Below are positions 41,246-49,783 of a stretch of 64,000 nt of DNA, one piece after another; position 1 is the first letter of the stretch, and each line of letters starts with the position of its first letter. The notes beneath the pieces were generated by a model that worked only from the letters and a program-made list of their open reading frames with translations, had not been told where the DNA came from and did not search any database. The stretch lies in contig NZ_AP024590.1 of assembly GCF_018323985.1 (NCBI RefSeq), positions 434,001-498,000 on the forward strand, read 5' to 3'. The position numbers and the translations under genes were made by a program. Source of the stretch: Enterobacter kobei (GTDB lineage: Bacteria > Pseudomonadota > Gammaproteobacteria > Enterobacterales > Enterobacteriaceae).

Positions 41246-42409
41246 ATGAATAAATTTGGTGAATGTATTCGCCTTTCGTCCGTCATTATAATGGCAATCG
41301 GCTTACTTAGCGGTTGCAACGATAATGAAAACGCGCCGGCTAAAATACCTGACCCGGAAGTTAGCGTCTGGCAGGTTAAAACCGCCCCTCTGGCGGTGAC
41401 GACAGAATTACCCGGACGAACCGAAGCATTTCGTATTGCAGAAGTACGCCCGCAGGTGAGCGGCATTATTCTTAAGCGTAATTTTGTTGAAGGAAACGAT
41501 ATTACCGCCGGAGAGTCGCTGTATCAGATCGATCCGGCAACCTATCAGGCAGCCTTATCAAGCGCACAGGGCGAATTAGCGAAAGCTGAAGCGGCCGCCA
41601 ATATTGCGCATTTAACGGTGAAACGTTATGTGCCACTGGTGGGGACGCAGTATGTCAGCCGTCAGGAATATGACACCGCGGTTGCCAGTGCACGCCAGGC
41701 TGATGCCAGCGTACAGGCCGCAAAAGCCGCAGTCGAGACGGCGCGTATCAATCTGGCCTATACCCGCGTCAGTTCACCTATTAGCGGGCGCATTGGCAAA
41801 TCAGCCGTAACCGAAGGGGCGCTGGTAACGAATGGTCAGACAACGGCGCTTGCTACCGTACAGCAGATCGATCCGATTTATGTCGATGTTACACAGTCCA
41901 GCCGGGACTTTATGCGTCTGAAACAGGCGGTCGAGCAGGGTAATCTGCGCAGAGAGGACGGCAAAGCGGAAGTTGAACTGATCGCGGAAAATGGCCAGGC
42001 CTATCCGTTAAAAGGGTCGCTGGCCTTCTCCGATATTACTGTCGATGAAAGCACCGGTTCGATCACTATCCGTGCGGTTTTCCCTAATCCCGATCATACG
42101 TTGCTACCGGGAATGTTCGTGCGTGCGCGTCTGGATGAAGGTATTCAGCCCACAGCCATCCTGGTTCCCCAGCAGGGCGTAACGCGTAATGCGCGTGGCG
42201 ATGCCACCGTGATGGTGGTGAACGAAAAAAGTCAGGCGGAGCAGCGCAATGTCGTCGCGACACAGGCGATCGGCGATAAGTGGCTCATTTCTGAAGGGCT
42301 GAAAGAGGGCGACCAGGTCATTGTCAGTGGCTTGCAACGTGCGCGCCCGGGCACTCGTGTAACCATCGCGCCTGTTTTAGCTGATGAGCCAAAACCTGCC
42401 GTGCAGTAA
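41246..42409 (+). CDS. acrE: Efflux periplasmic adaptor AcrE
   Basis: AcrE (387 aa) is the membrane fusion protein that links the RND pump to TolC. It is a lipoprotein: the signal ends in lipobox LLSGC with Cys24. The alpha-hairpin region lies at about 95-165, flanked by lipoyl halves (VRPQVSGIILKRNFVEGN and SPISGRIGKSAVTEGALV), then beta-barrel and membrane-proximal domains. The ribosome binding site is GAGGAA. It is the only adaptor in the locus and could serve both flanking pumps. Confidence 0.94.
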   Translation: MNKFGECIRLSSVIIMAIGLLSGCNDNENAPAKIPDPEVSVWQVKTAPLAVTTELPGRTEAFRIAEVRPQVSGIILKRNFVEGNDITAGESLYQIDPATYQAALSSAQGELAKAEAAANIAHLTVKRYVPLVGTQYVSRQEYDTAVASARQADASVQAAKAAVETARINLAYTRVSSPISGRIGKSAVTEGALVTNGQTTALATVQQIDPIYVDVTQSSRDFMRLKQAVEQGNLRREDGKAEVELIAENGQAYPLKGSLAFSDITVDESTGSITIRAVFPNPDHTLLPGMFVRARLDEGIQPTAILVPQQGVTRNARGDATVMVVNEKSQAEQRNVVATQAIGDKWLISEGLKEGDQVIVSGLQRARPGTRVTIAPVLADEPKPAVQ

Positions 42410-42438
42410 TCGCATCTACGCAGTGAGAGTCGTAAAAA

Positions 42439-45400
42439 ATGTCTAAGTTTTTTATTGATCGTCCGATTTTTGCCTGGGTGCTGTCGATCATATTGATGAT
42501 TGCGGGTGGATTAGCAATCATGCAATTACCTGTGGCGCAATATCCGACTATTGCACCGCCTGCTATCGCTATCAGCGCTTCCTATCCGGGGGCCGATGCC
42601 CAAACCGTGCAGGATACCGTCACCCAGGTTATTGAGCAGAACATGAATGGCATCGATAACCTGATGTACATGTCGTCTACCAGTGATTCTGCGGGTGGCG
42701 TGACGGTTACGCTGACGTTTAAATCAGGTACCGAGCCGGATATTGCTCAGGTACAGGTGCAGAACAAACTGCAGCTGGCAATGCCGCTTTTACCTCAGGA
42801 AGTCCAGCAGCAGGGGATCAGTGTTGAGAAGGCCAGCAGCAGCTTCCTGATGGTCGTAGGGTTTACTTCGGATAACAAAAACCTCAATCAGGATGATATT
42901 TCCGATTACGTCGCCTCTAACATAAAAGATGCCATCAGCCGTACTAACGGCGTCGGTGATGTGCAGCTTTTCGGTGCCCAGTACGCGATGCGTATCTGGC
43001 TTAATGCCGATATGCTGAATAAATTCCACCTGACACCGGTGGATGTGGTCAGCCAGCTCAAAGTACAAAATGATCAGATTGCCGCCGGGCAACTCGGGGG
43101 CACGCCCTCTGTTCCCAATCAGCAGCTTAATGCCTCTATCATTGCGCAAACGCGTCTGAAAGATCCGGAGCAGTTCGGCAACGTCACGTTACGCGTCAAT
43201 CCAGACGGCTCACAGGTCCGCCTGAAAGATGTGGCCCGTGTTGAACTGGGCGGTGAGAACTACAATACCGTCACCAAAATCAACGGTCAGGATGCGGCGG
43301 CAATAGGCATCAAGCTGGCGACCGGTGCCAATGCCCTCGATACCGCCAGCGCCATTAAGGCCAGGTTAGAGGAACTTTCCCCGTTTTTTCCTCAGGGAAT
43401 GAAGGTCGTTTATCCTTATGACACCACGCCTTTCGTGCAGATTTCGATTCACGAAGTGATCAAAACGCTGTTCGAAGCCATCATTCTGGTTTTCCTGGTG
43501 ATGTACCTGTTCCTGCAAAATATCCGCGCCACGCTGATCCCGACTATCGCCGTGCCGGTCGTATTGCTGGGTACCTTTGCTGTCCTGTCAGCCTTCGGGT
43601 ATTCGATTAACACCCTTACCATGTTTGGGATGGTGCTGGCCATTGGTCTGCTGGTGGATGACGCCATCGTCGTGGTGGAGAACGTCGAGCGTGTGATGGT
43701 GGAGGATCACCTTCCCCCCAAAGAAGCCACGCAGAAATCCATGGCGCAAATTCAGGGTGCGCTGGTGGGCATCGCCATGGTGCTGTCAGCAGTTTTCATT
43801 CCTATGGCGTTTTTTGGCGGCTCAACGGGTGAAATTTACCGCCAGTTCTCGATCACTATCGTCTCAGCAATGGCGTTATCGGTGCTGGTTGCGCTTATCC
43901 TCACGCCTGCGCTGTGCGCCACGCTGCTTAAGCCTGTTGATCCCCATACCCATGGTGACAAAAAAGGCTTTTTTGGCTGGTTCAACCGTCTTTTTGAACG
44001 CTGCACCAGTCATTATACCGACAGCGTCAGCGGCATTATCAGACGTACCGGGCGCTATCTGCTGGTATATGCCCTAATCGTGGTAGGCATGGGCGTCCTG
44101 TTTTTGCGTTTACCGACCTCCTTTTTGCCTGACGAAGATCAGGGCGTATTCATGACCATGGTGCAACTGCCAGCAGGGGCAACTCAGGGACGTACGCAAA
44201 AAGTGCTCGACCAGGTGACGGCGTATTACCTCAATGATGAAAAAGCGAACGTGAATTCGGTGCTGACGGTCAACGGTTTTAGCTTCAGCGGGCAAGGGCA
44301 GAACTCAGGGATGGCTTTTATCAGCCTCAAGCCCTGGGAAGAGCGTAAAGGCAAAGAGAATGGGGTAGAGGGCATTGTTGCACGCGCCACTAAAGCGTTC
44401 AGCCGCATTCATGATGGGCAAATATTCCCGTTTAACCTGCCGCCGATTGTTGAGCTTGGTACCGCGACGGGTTTTGACTTCGAGCTTATCGATCAGGCCA
44501 ACCTCGGACATGATGCACTGACAAAAGCACGTAACCAGTTATTGGAACAGGCGCGGCAGCATCCCGATAAGTTAGTTCGCGTACGTCCTAACGGCCTCGA
44601 AGATACGCCACAGTTCAAACTTGACGTGGACATCGAAAAAGCCCAGGCGCTGGGTATCGATCTTTCCGATATTAACCAGACCATTTCGATCGCGCTGGGC
44701 GGCGCCTACGTGAATGACTTTATCGATCATGGGCGCGTGAAAAAAGTTTACGTGCAGGCTGATGCGAAATTCCGCATGCTGCCGGGGGACATCAATAACC
44801 TTTATGTGCGTAGCAGCAACGGAGAAATGACGCCGTTCTCGGCGTTCACCACCTCAAGCTGGGTATATGGCTCGCCACGACTTGAACGTTTTAATGGTCT
44901 GCCATCCATGGAGATCCTGGGTGAAGCCGCGCCCGGCAAAAGCTCCGGGGATGCCATGCTGTTAATGGAGCAGATGGCGTCCCGGTTACCCGCGGGTATC
45001 GGTTACGACTGGACGGGCATGTCGTATCAGGAGCGTTTATCCGGCAATCAGGCTCCGGCGTTATATGCCATTTCGCTGATTGTCGTGTTCCTGTGTCTGG
45101 CGGCATTATATGAGAGCTGGTCGATTCCGTTCTCCGTTATGCTGGTGGTACCGCTTGGTGTGATTGGCGCGTTACTGGCGGCGATGATACGAGGCCTGAA
45201 TAACGACGTCTATTTCCAGGTGGGCCTGTTAACCACCATTGGGTTGTCGGCGAAAAATGCCATTTTGATCGTCGAGTTTGCTAAGGATCTGATGGATAAA
45301 GAAGGTAAGGGCGTCATTGAAGCCACGCTGGACGCCGTGCGTATGCGGCTTAGGCCGATCCTGATGACATCGCTGGCGTTTATTCTGGGTGTGATGCCGC

Positions 45401-45549
45401 TGGTCATAAGCTCGGGCGCAGGCAGCGGCGCGCAAAATGCCGTTGGCACCGGCGTGCTGGGAGGCATGCTGACCGCCACGCTGCTGGCGATCTTCTTTGT
45501 GCCAGTATTCTTCGTGGTAGTAAGGCAGTATTTCACCAAAAAAGCCTGA
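42439..45549 (+). CDS. acrF: Multidrug efflux RND transporter AcrF
   Basis: AcrF (1036 aa) is the proton-driven pump partner of AcrE. Asp407 and Asp408 in LLVDDAIVVVENVERV and the KNAIL and MRLRPILMTS relay residues are intact. The switch loop NGFSFSGQGQN is AcrF-like; the residue equal to AcrB Phe610 is Leu609, where I recall Phe in E. coli AcrF. It lies 29 bp after acrE and ends at a strong terminator. Some 35-nt blocks are identical to the first RND gene (38193-38227 with 42739-42773), which allows recombination between them. Confidence 0.95.
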   Translation: MSKFFIDRPIFAWVLSIILMIAGGLAIMQLPVAQYPTIAPPAIAISASYPGADAQTVQDTVTQVIEQNMNGIDNLMYMSSTSDSAGGVTVTLTFKSGTEPDIAQVQVQNKLQLAMPLLPQEVQQQGISVEKASSSFLMVVGFTSDNKNLNQDDISDYVASNIKDAISRTNGVGDVQLFGAQYAMRIWLNADMLNKFHLTPVDVVSQLKVQNDQIAAGQLGGTPSVPNQQLNASIIAQTRLKDPEQFGNVTLRVNPDGSQVRLKDVARVELGGENYNTVTKINGQDAAAIGIKLATGANALDTASAIKARLEELSPFFPQGMKVVYPYDTTPFVQISIHEVIKTLFEAIILVFLVMYLFLQNIRATLIPTIAVPVVLLGTFAVLSAFGYSINTLTMFGMVLAIGLLVDDAIVVVENVERVMVEDHLPPKEATQKSMAQIQGALVGIAMVLSAVFIPMAFFGGSTGEIYRQFSITIVSAMALSVLVALILTPALCATLLKPVDPHTHGDKKGFFGWFNRLFERCTSHYTDSVSGIIRRTGRYLLVYALIVVGMGVLFLRLPTSFLPDEDQGVFMTMVQLPAGATQGRTQKVLDQVTAYYLNDEKANVNSVLTVNGFSFSGQGQNSGMAFISLKPWEERKGKENGVEGIVARATKAFSRIHDGQIFPFNLPPIVELGTATGFDFELIDQANLGHDALTKARNQLLEQARQHPDKLVRVRPNGLEDTPQFKLDVDIEKAQALGIDLSDINQTISIALGGAYVNDFIDHGRVKKVYVQADAKFRMLPGDINNLYVRSSNGEMTPFSAFTTSSWVYGSPRLERFNGLPSMEILGEAAPGKSSGDAMLLMEQMASRLPAGIGYDWTGMSYQERLSGNQAPALYAISLIVVFLCLAALYESWSIPFSVMLVVPLGVIGALLAAMIRGLNNDVYFQVGLLTTIGLSAKNAILIVEFAKDLMDKEGKGVIEATLDAVRMRLRPILMTSLAFILGVMPLVISSGAGSGAQNAVGTGVLGGMLTATLLAIFFVPVFFVVVRQYFTKKA

Positions 45550-45561
45550 TAACGGCTAAGC

Positions 45562-45597
45562 GGCCCCGCCCTGTTTTCACAGAGCGGGGCCTTTTTT
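45562..45597 (+). terminator. acrF terminator
   Basis: Stem GGCCCCGC / GCGGGGCC (45562-45569 with 45584-45591) and six T. The T-run contains the stop codon of the convergent MHYT-GGDEF-EAL gene. Confidence 0.9.
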
Positions 45598-47656
45598 ATT
45601 CGGCGGCGCGACCAAGCTGTGCAGCTTCATGCGCAGACACCGGCTTGCCGAGCAGGAAACCCTGGAGAGTATTGCAACCCAGCTTCGTCAGGAAGGCCTG
45701 TTGCGCCTCAGTTTCAACGCCTTCAGCGACAATTTTCAGATCCAGTGTTTTCGCCAGTGCCACAATGGCAGAAACGATAGTGGCATCGTCTCCATCACCG
45801 TTAAGCTCTTTCACAAAAGCGCGATCGATTTTCAGCTCACAGGCGGGCAGACGTTTGAGATACAGCAGGCTGGAGTAGCCGGTACCAAAATCGTCTATGG
45901 ACGCTTTAACACCCGCGCGCGTCAGCTCTGTCAGTATGCGCACGCTCTCTTCGGGATTGCTCATCGCCGTCGTTTCGGTGACTTCGAGGATCAAATCCCC
46001 GGGTGCAATCTGATAGCGATGCAGACAGTCCATCACATGTTCTACCAACCCGGGTTGCTCAAATTGCAGGGTGGATAAATTGACCGCCATCGACCATGAG
46101 GTATTCCCCTGTTGATGCCATTCCTGCAACTGCCGGCACGCCTCATCAATCACCCAGTTTCCCACCGGAATAATCAGCCCGGTTTTTTCCGCCAGCGGCA
46201 GGAATATGTCAGGCGTTAACAGCCCACGTTTGCTGTGCTGCCAGCGCAGCAGGGCTTCGAAGCCGACCACCGGTCCGGTGGGCGCATGAAATTTAGGCTG
46301 ATAGAGTAAACGCAGCTCATTGCGCTCCAGTGCCTGCCATAAATCATTCACCAGCTGTAACTGTGCCTGCGCCAGCGTATTCATTGAGGGCTGGAAAAAG
46401 TGATAACCGTTACGCCCCACGCGTTTTGTGTGATACATGGCCGCATCAGCGTTAAACATCAGTTCGCGCTCATTTTCGCCATCATAGGGAAAGAGGGCGA
46501 TGCCAACGCTCAGCGTGACCATCAGTTCATAAGGCTCAAGGGCAAATGGCCGATCCACCACGCGCACCAGTTCGCTGGCAAGCGATGCCGCCTCGTCCGG
46601 CGCGCTCACTTCTGCCAGCAGGACAAATTCATCCCCGCCAATGCGTGCCAGCGTATATTGCCCCTTCAGCGGAGATTTCAGGCGTTCAGTCACGGCAATC
46701 AGCAGGCGATCTCCCACGTCATGTCCGTAGGCGTCGTTTACCGCTTTGAAACCATCCAGGTCCATAAACATCAGGGTAAAAAACGTGCCTTCCCGTCTGG
46801 CTTTGCGTATTGCCTGATCCAGCCGGTCTTCCAGCAACACGCGGTTAGGTAAGCGCGTGAGGGTATCATGGAGCGCCAGTTGCGCCAGCTCGCGGTTGGC
46901 TTCCGCAAGCGACAGAGCAAGCAGTGAAGTACGCGCCTGCAGGCGGGCATCCAGCATCGAGACCAGCAAAGTGATGCCAAGAATAGAGAGGGCGACAACG
47001 CTGACAAGGATCGCCAGCCAGTTGCCGTTGACGCCGGTATGCATCATGGCGTGCTGATCAGGGAAAACGGCGGCCTGCATCCCCGTATAGTGCATTCCGG
47101 CAATCGCCAGGCCCATCAAAATGGCGGCCCCTGCGCGCCTTTGCGCAACCTGCGCGGCTTCGTCGCGCAAACGGAAGGTCAGCCACAGCGCAGCCCATGA
47201 GGCAGCAAACGCGATCACCAGCGACACCGCAACCCAGCGCATATCCCAAACGATAGCCGGTGAAACCTGCAATGCCGCCATGCCGGTATAATGCATGGCG
47301 GAAATCCCCGCGCCCATAACCAGTGAACCGGGGATCAAACGACGCTGGTGGAGATCTGATTTACTGACCAGCCACAGCGCGAACAGCGACGCGCTGAACG
47401 CGATCAACAATGAAAGGGTCGTCATGCCAGGGGCATAGTTCATGTGCATGGTGAGCTCAATCGACAGCATGCCGATGAAGTGCATTGCCCAGATGCCGAT
47501 GCCCATGGAAAAACTTCCGCCGATAAGCCACACCCATGCGGTTCTGCCCTGGCTGCTGGTGACGCGTCCTGCCATATTGAGAGCGGTATACGCGGCGAGA
47601 ATGGCCACGATAAAAGAGATTACAACCAGGACATGGTCGTATTGGCTTACCAGCAT
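45596..47656 (-). CDS. MHYT-GGDEF-EAL c-di-GMP signalling protein
   Basis: This 686 aa membrane protein combines a seven-helix MHYT sensor (about 1-235; motifs MHFIG at 58-62, MHYTG at 121-125 and 188-192) with a GGDEF domain (GGDEF 340-344) and an EAL domain (EAL 467-469, DDFGTGY 588-594, EGVET near 648). Catalytic motifs of both domains are intact, and the RxxD inhibitory site is not present before GGDEF. MHYT domains are thought to bind metal and sense O2, CO or NO. The layout is like MucR of Pseudomonas. It has no counterpart between acrF and yhdU in E. coli. Direction of net activity cannot be told from sequence. Confidence 0.93.
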   Translation of the reverse strand: MLVSQYDHVLVVISFIVAILAAYTALNMAGRVTSSQGRTAWVWLIGGSFSMGIGIWAMHFIGMLSIELTMHMNYAPGMTTLSLLIAFSASLFALWLVSKSDLHQRRLIPGSLVMGAGISAMHYTGMAALQVSPAIVWDMRWVAVSLVIAFAASWAALWLTFRLRDEAAQVAQRRAGAAILMGLAIAGMHYTGMQAAVFPDQHAMMHTGVNGNWLAILVSVVALSILGITLLVSMLDARLQARTSLLALSLAEANRELAQLALHDTLTRLPNRVLLEDRLDQAIRKARREGTFFTLMFMDLDGFKAVNDAYGHDVGDRLLIAVTERLKSPLKGQYTLARIGGDEFVLLAEVSAPDEAASLASELVRVVDRPFALEPYELMVTLSVGIALFPYDGENERELMFNADAAMYHTKRVGRNGYHFFQPSMNTLAQAQLQLVNDLWQALERNELRLLYQPKFHAPTGPVVGFEALLRWQHSKRGLLTPDIFLPLAEKTGLIIPVGNWVIDEACRQLQEWHQQGNTSWSMAVNLSTLQFEQPGLVEHVMDCLHRYQIAPGDLILEVTETTAMSNPEESVRILTELTRAGVKASIDDFGTGYSSLLYLKRLPACELKIDRAFVKELNGDGDDATIVSAIVALAKTLDLKIVAEGVETEAQQAFLTKLGCNTLQGFLLGKPVSAHEAAQLGRAAE

Positions 47657-47815
47657 GATGTTATCAACTCGTTTACGCTAAGGCGTGGTGTTTTGTCTAC
47701 AGAACAGGCGGAAAGGGCGAGACATTATCACTATCTGTAAAGGGCGCAAAGAGATTTAAATCCATGGTATTTAGAGGGGATAGCGGCAGTTTCGCTTAAA
47801 ATCGCCGACGATCAA

Positions 47816-47980
47816 TTACTCAAGCTCGGAACAGTTCACCAGCTTTAAGGGATTAACGGAGTTCATGTTGCGACATTTATCCACTTCGGTGGTGAGCAAC
47901 TCTACCCAGAACATCAGCAGTCCATCAAACAGGAAAACGGTAACAGCAAAAACGATCAGCCAGCCGTATTTACGCAACAT
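47816..47980 (-). CDS. yhdU: Small membrane protein YhdU
   Basis: A 54 aa frame, MLRKYGWLIVFAVTVFLFDG at the start and NSVNPLKLVNCSELE at the end, matches E. coli YhdU as I remember it, apart from a few missing C-terminal residues. It has one membrane segment at about 6-27 and a short cysteine-containing tail. Function is unknown. It sits downstream of fis on the same strand, as in E. coli except that yhdJ is missing between them. The plus-strand frame over this region is not a gene. Confidence 0.82.
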   Translation of the reverse strand: MLRKYGWLIVFAVTVFLFDGLLMFWVELLTTEVDKCRNMNSVNPLKLVNCSELE

Positions 47981-48084
47981 AGTATTTGTTCACTCTTTCG
48001 CCGATTTAGTGCGGGAAATATACACGAAACGGCGGCTAATGAAAGAACGACAAGCGGGATTTTTTAGGGCTGTTTCAGGCAATA

Positions 48085-48120
48085 AAAAAGGCGCTTCCCC
48101 ATGCCGGTAAGCGCCTTTTT
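48085..48120 (-). terminator. fis operon terminator
   Basis: 12 bp stem AAAAAGGCGCTT / AAGCGCCTTTTT (48085-48096 with 48109-48120) with a 12 nt loop, 25 bp after fis. Symmetric flanks allow action in both directions. Confidence 0.88.
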
Positions 48121-48144
48121 AAACAAGCAATTAACTGATTAGTA

Positions 48145-48441
48145 TCAGTTCATGCCGTATTTTTTCAATTTCTTACGCAGAGTACCACGGTTGATGCCCA
48201 TCATCAGGGCAGCGCGCGTTTGGTTACCGCGGGTGTATTGCATCACCATGTCCAACAATGGCTGTTCAACTTCAGCCAATACCAGCTCATACAGATCACT
48301 CACATCCTGACCGTTCAGTTGAGCAAAATAGTTCTTCAGTGCCTGCTTTACCGAGTCACGCAGAGGTTTTTGGGTTACCTGGTCCTGAGAGTTAACGGTA
48401 GAAACGGTCAGTACGTCAGAATTTACGCGTTGTTCGAACAT
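48145..48441 (-). CDS. fis: Nucleoid protein and rrn activator Fis
   Basis: Fis (98 aa) is a growth-phase nucleoid protein that activates rrn P1 promoters and shapes recombination sites. The HTH (QTRAALMMGINRGTLRKKL and KKYGMN end) is intact. I see a single change from the E. coli protein I recall (GQDVSDL for GQDVNDL). It is second in the dusB-fis operon, 25 bp after dusB. Confidence 0.99.
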   Translation of the reverse strand: MFEQRVNSDVLTVSTVNSQDQVTQKPLRDSVKQALKNYFAQLNGQDVSDLYELVLAEVEQPLLDMVMQYTRGNQTRAALMMGINRGTLRKKLKKYGMN

Positions 48442-48466
48442 AGTTCTGTCAGCTCTTTATTTCTGT

Positions 48467-49432
48467 TTACGCAAAATTTTCGAAGTATGCCTCCAACGCC
48501 TCCAGCTGTTCGCTGGCATCCTCAATGGCGTTGAATGTGCGCCGAAACTGGTCATTTGGAGCATGCTCCTGGAGATACCAGGATACGTGTTTCCGCGCAA
48601 TTCGGTACCCCTTTGCCTGACCGTAAAAGTCATGCAGTTCCCGAATATGCGCACAAAGCAAGCGCTTCACCTCTGCCAGAGGCAGGGGAGGAAGCAACTC
48701 CCCAGTGTCCAGATAGTGCTGGATTTCCCGAAAGATCCAGGGTCTTCCCTGAGCCGCGCGACCTATCATCAGAGCATCAGCCCCTGTATAGTCGAGCACA
48801 GCTCTGGCTTTAAGCGGGTCAGTAATGTCGCCATTCGCGATAATCGGAATGGAAACGTTCTGCTTAACTGCCCGAATACTGTTGTATTCCGCGTCTCCGT
48901 TGAACAAACAGGCGCGAGTGCGTCCATGTATGGTCAGAGCCTGGATACCACAATCTTCAGCCAGTTGGGCAATTTCTACGCAGTTACGGTGTTCTGGAGC
49001 CCAACCCGTGCGAATTTTCAGCGTAACAGGAACATCCACCGCCGCTACCACCGCTGTCAGGATAGACTTCACCAGATCTGGATGTTGCAAAAGGGCTGAA
49101 CCTGCCAGCTTGCGATTCACCTTTTTAGCCGGGCAACCCATATTAATATCAATAATCTGGGCGCCGCTTTCCACGTTGATACGTGCGGCTTCCGCCATTT
49201 CTTCAGGTACGCTACCAGCGATCTGCACTGTACGAATACCTGGCTCATCAATGTGCACCATACGTAAACGTGACTTGTCACTTTCCCAAACCTGAGGGTT
49301 AGAAGACATCATCTCGGATACGGTAAGTCCCGCTCCCATCTCGTAGCACAGCGTCCTGAATGGTCTGTCAGTGATGCCAGCCATAGGTGCTGCGATCAGG
49401 CGATTCCTGAGCTGGTAGTGTCCGATTCGCAT
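48467..49432 (-). CDS. dusB: tRNA-dihydrouridine synthase B
   Basis: DusB (321 aa) reduces uridine at tRNA position 17 using FMN and NADPH. The FMN-binding start APMAGITDRPFRTLC and the active cysteine in NMGCPAKKVNRKLAGSALL are present, with the C-terminal helical tRNA-binding domain. It is the promoter-proximal gene of dusB-fis, and its 5' translation helps fis expression in E. coli. Confidence 0.98.
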   Translation of the reverse strand: MRIGHYQLRNRLIAAPMAGITDRPFRTLCYEMGAGLTVSEMMSSNPQVWESDKSRLRMVHIDEPGIRTVQIAGSVPEEMAEAARINVESGAQIIDINMGCPAKKVNRKLAGSALLQHPDLVKSILTAVVAAVDVPVTLKIRTGWAPEHRNCVEIAQLAEDCGIQALTIHGRTRACLFNGDAEYNSIRAVKQNVSIPIIANGDITDPLKARAVLDYTGADALMIGRAAQGRPWIFREIQHYLDTGELLPPLPLAEVKRLLCAHIRELHDFYGQAKGYRIARKHVSWYLQEHAPNDQFRRTFNAIEDASEQLEALEAYFENFA

Positions 49433-49783
49433 GAGTTAAGAAATGACCATACTGTGACTGCAAGGCGGCGTATATTACGCATTTTTTGCACGAGATGAAA
49501 GGCCAAACTTTGAACAATCCACTGTTGCAGATCATTGAATCCGCTATTCATATTGGATTAATTAATAAATTATCATGCGAATCATTGAGTTATGTTAATG
49601 GTAATAATTCATGACGTAACTAAAATTACTTAAAAACAGTGAATTTTGCCGCTAAAAAACGGCGGGTTATCTGGTAACTTGCTGTTTTTATAGACGCTTC
49701 GTCTTCAATAATGCGATCTGCCTCTCGTTTTTTTCTGTCTAAAAAAGCATCACGAGAGGCCGATTTCCTGCACGGGTTTGCTG
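49433..49783 (-). promoter_or_regulatory. dusB-fis control region and cah 3' region
   Basis: A 351 bp gene-free stretch. The right-hand half near 49472-49500 is the dusB-fis promoter; AT-rich sequence at 49545-49640 could hold Fis, IHF or CRP sites. An imperfect hairpin at 49720-49760 (9 bp arms GCCTCTCGT / ACGAGAGGC, with inner T6/A6) lies 23 bp beyond the carbonic anhydrase stop and may be its terminator, though no T-run follows it. Confidence 0.6.
49472..49500 (-). promoter_or_regulatory. dusB-fis promoter
   Basis: On the minus strand TTTCAT (49500-49495), 17 bp, TAATAT (49477-49472), then a GC-rich discriminator ACGCCGCC. This is the same arrangement as the stringently controlled E. coli fis promoter. 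Confidence 0.8.

Noticed and set aside
41041..41253. 70-codon TTG-started frame before acrE
   Set aside because: No ribosome binding site, no known family, odd composition; it overlaps the acrE start by 8 bp. Kept as spacer.
47865..48110. 81-codon plus-strand frame between the c-di-GMP gene and fis
   Set aside because: The minus strand carries yhdU with recognisable sequence; the plus frame is its shadow and runs into the fis terminator.
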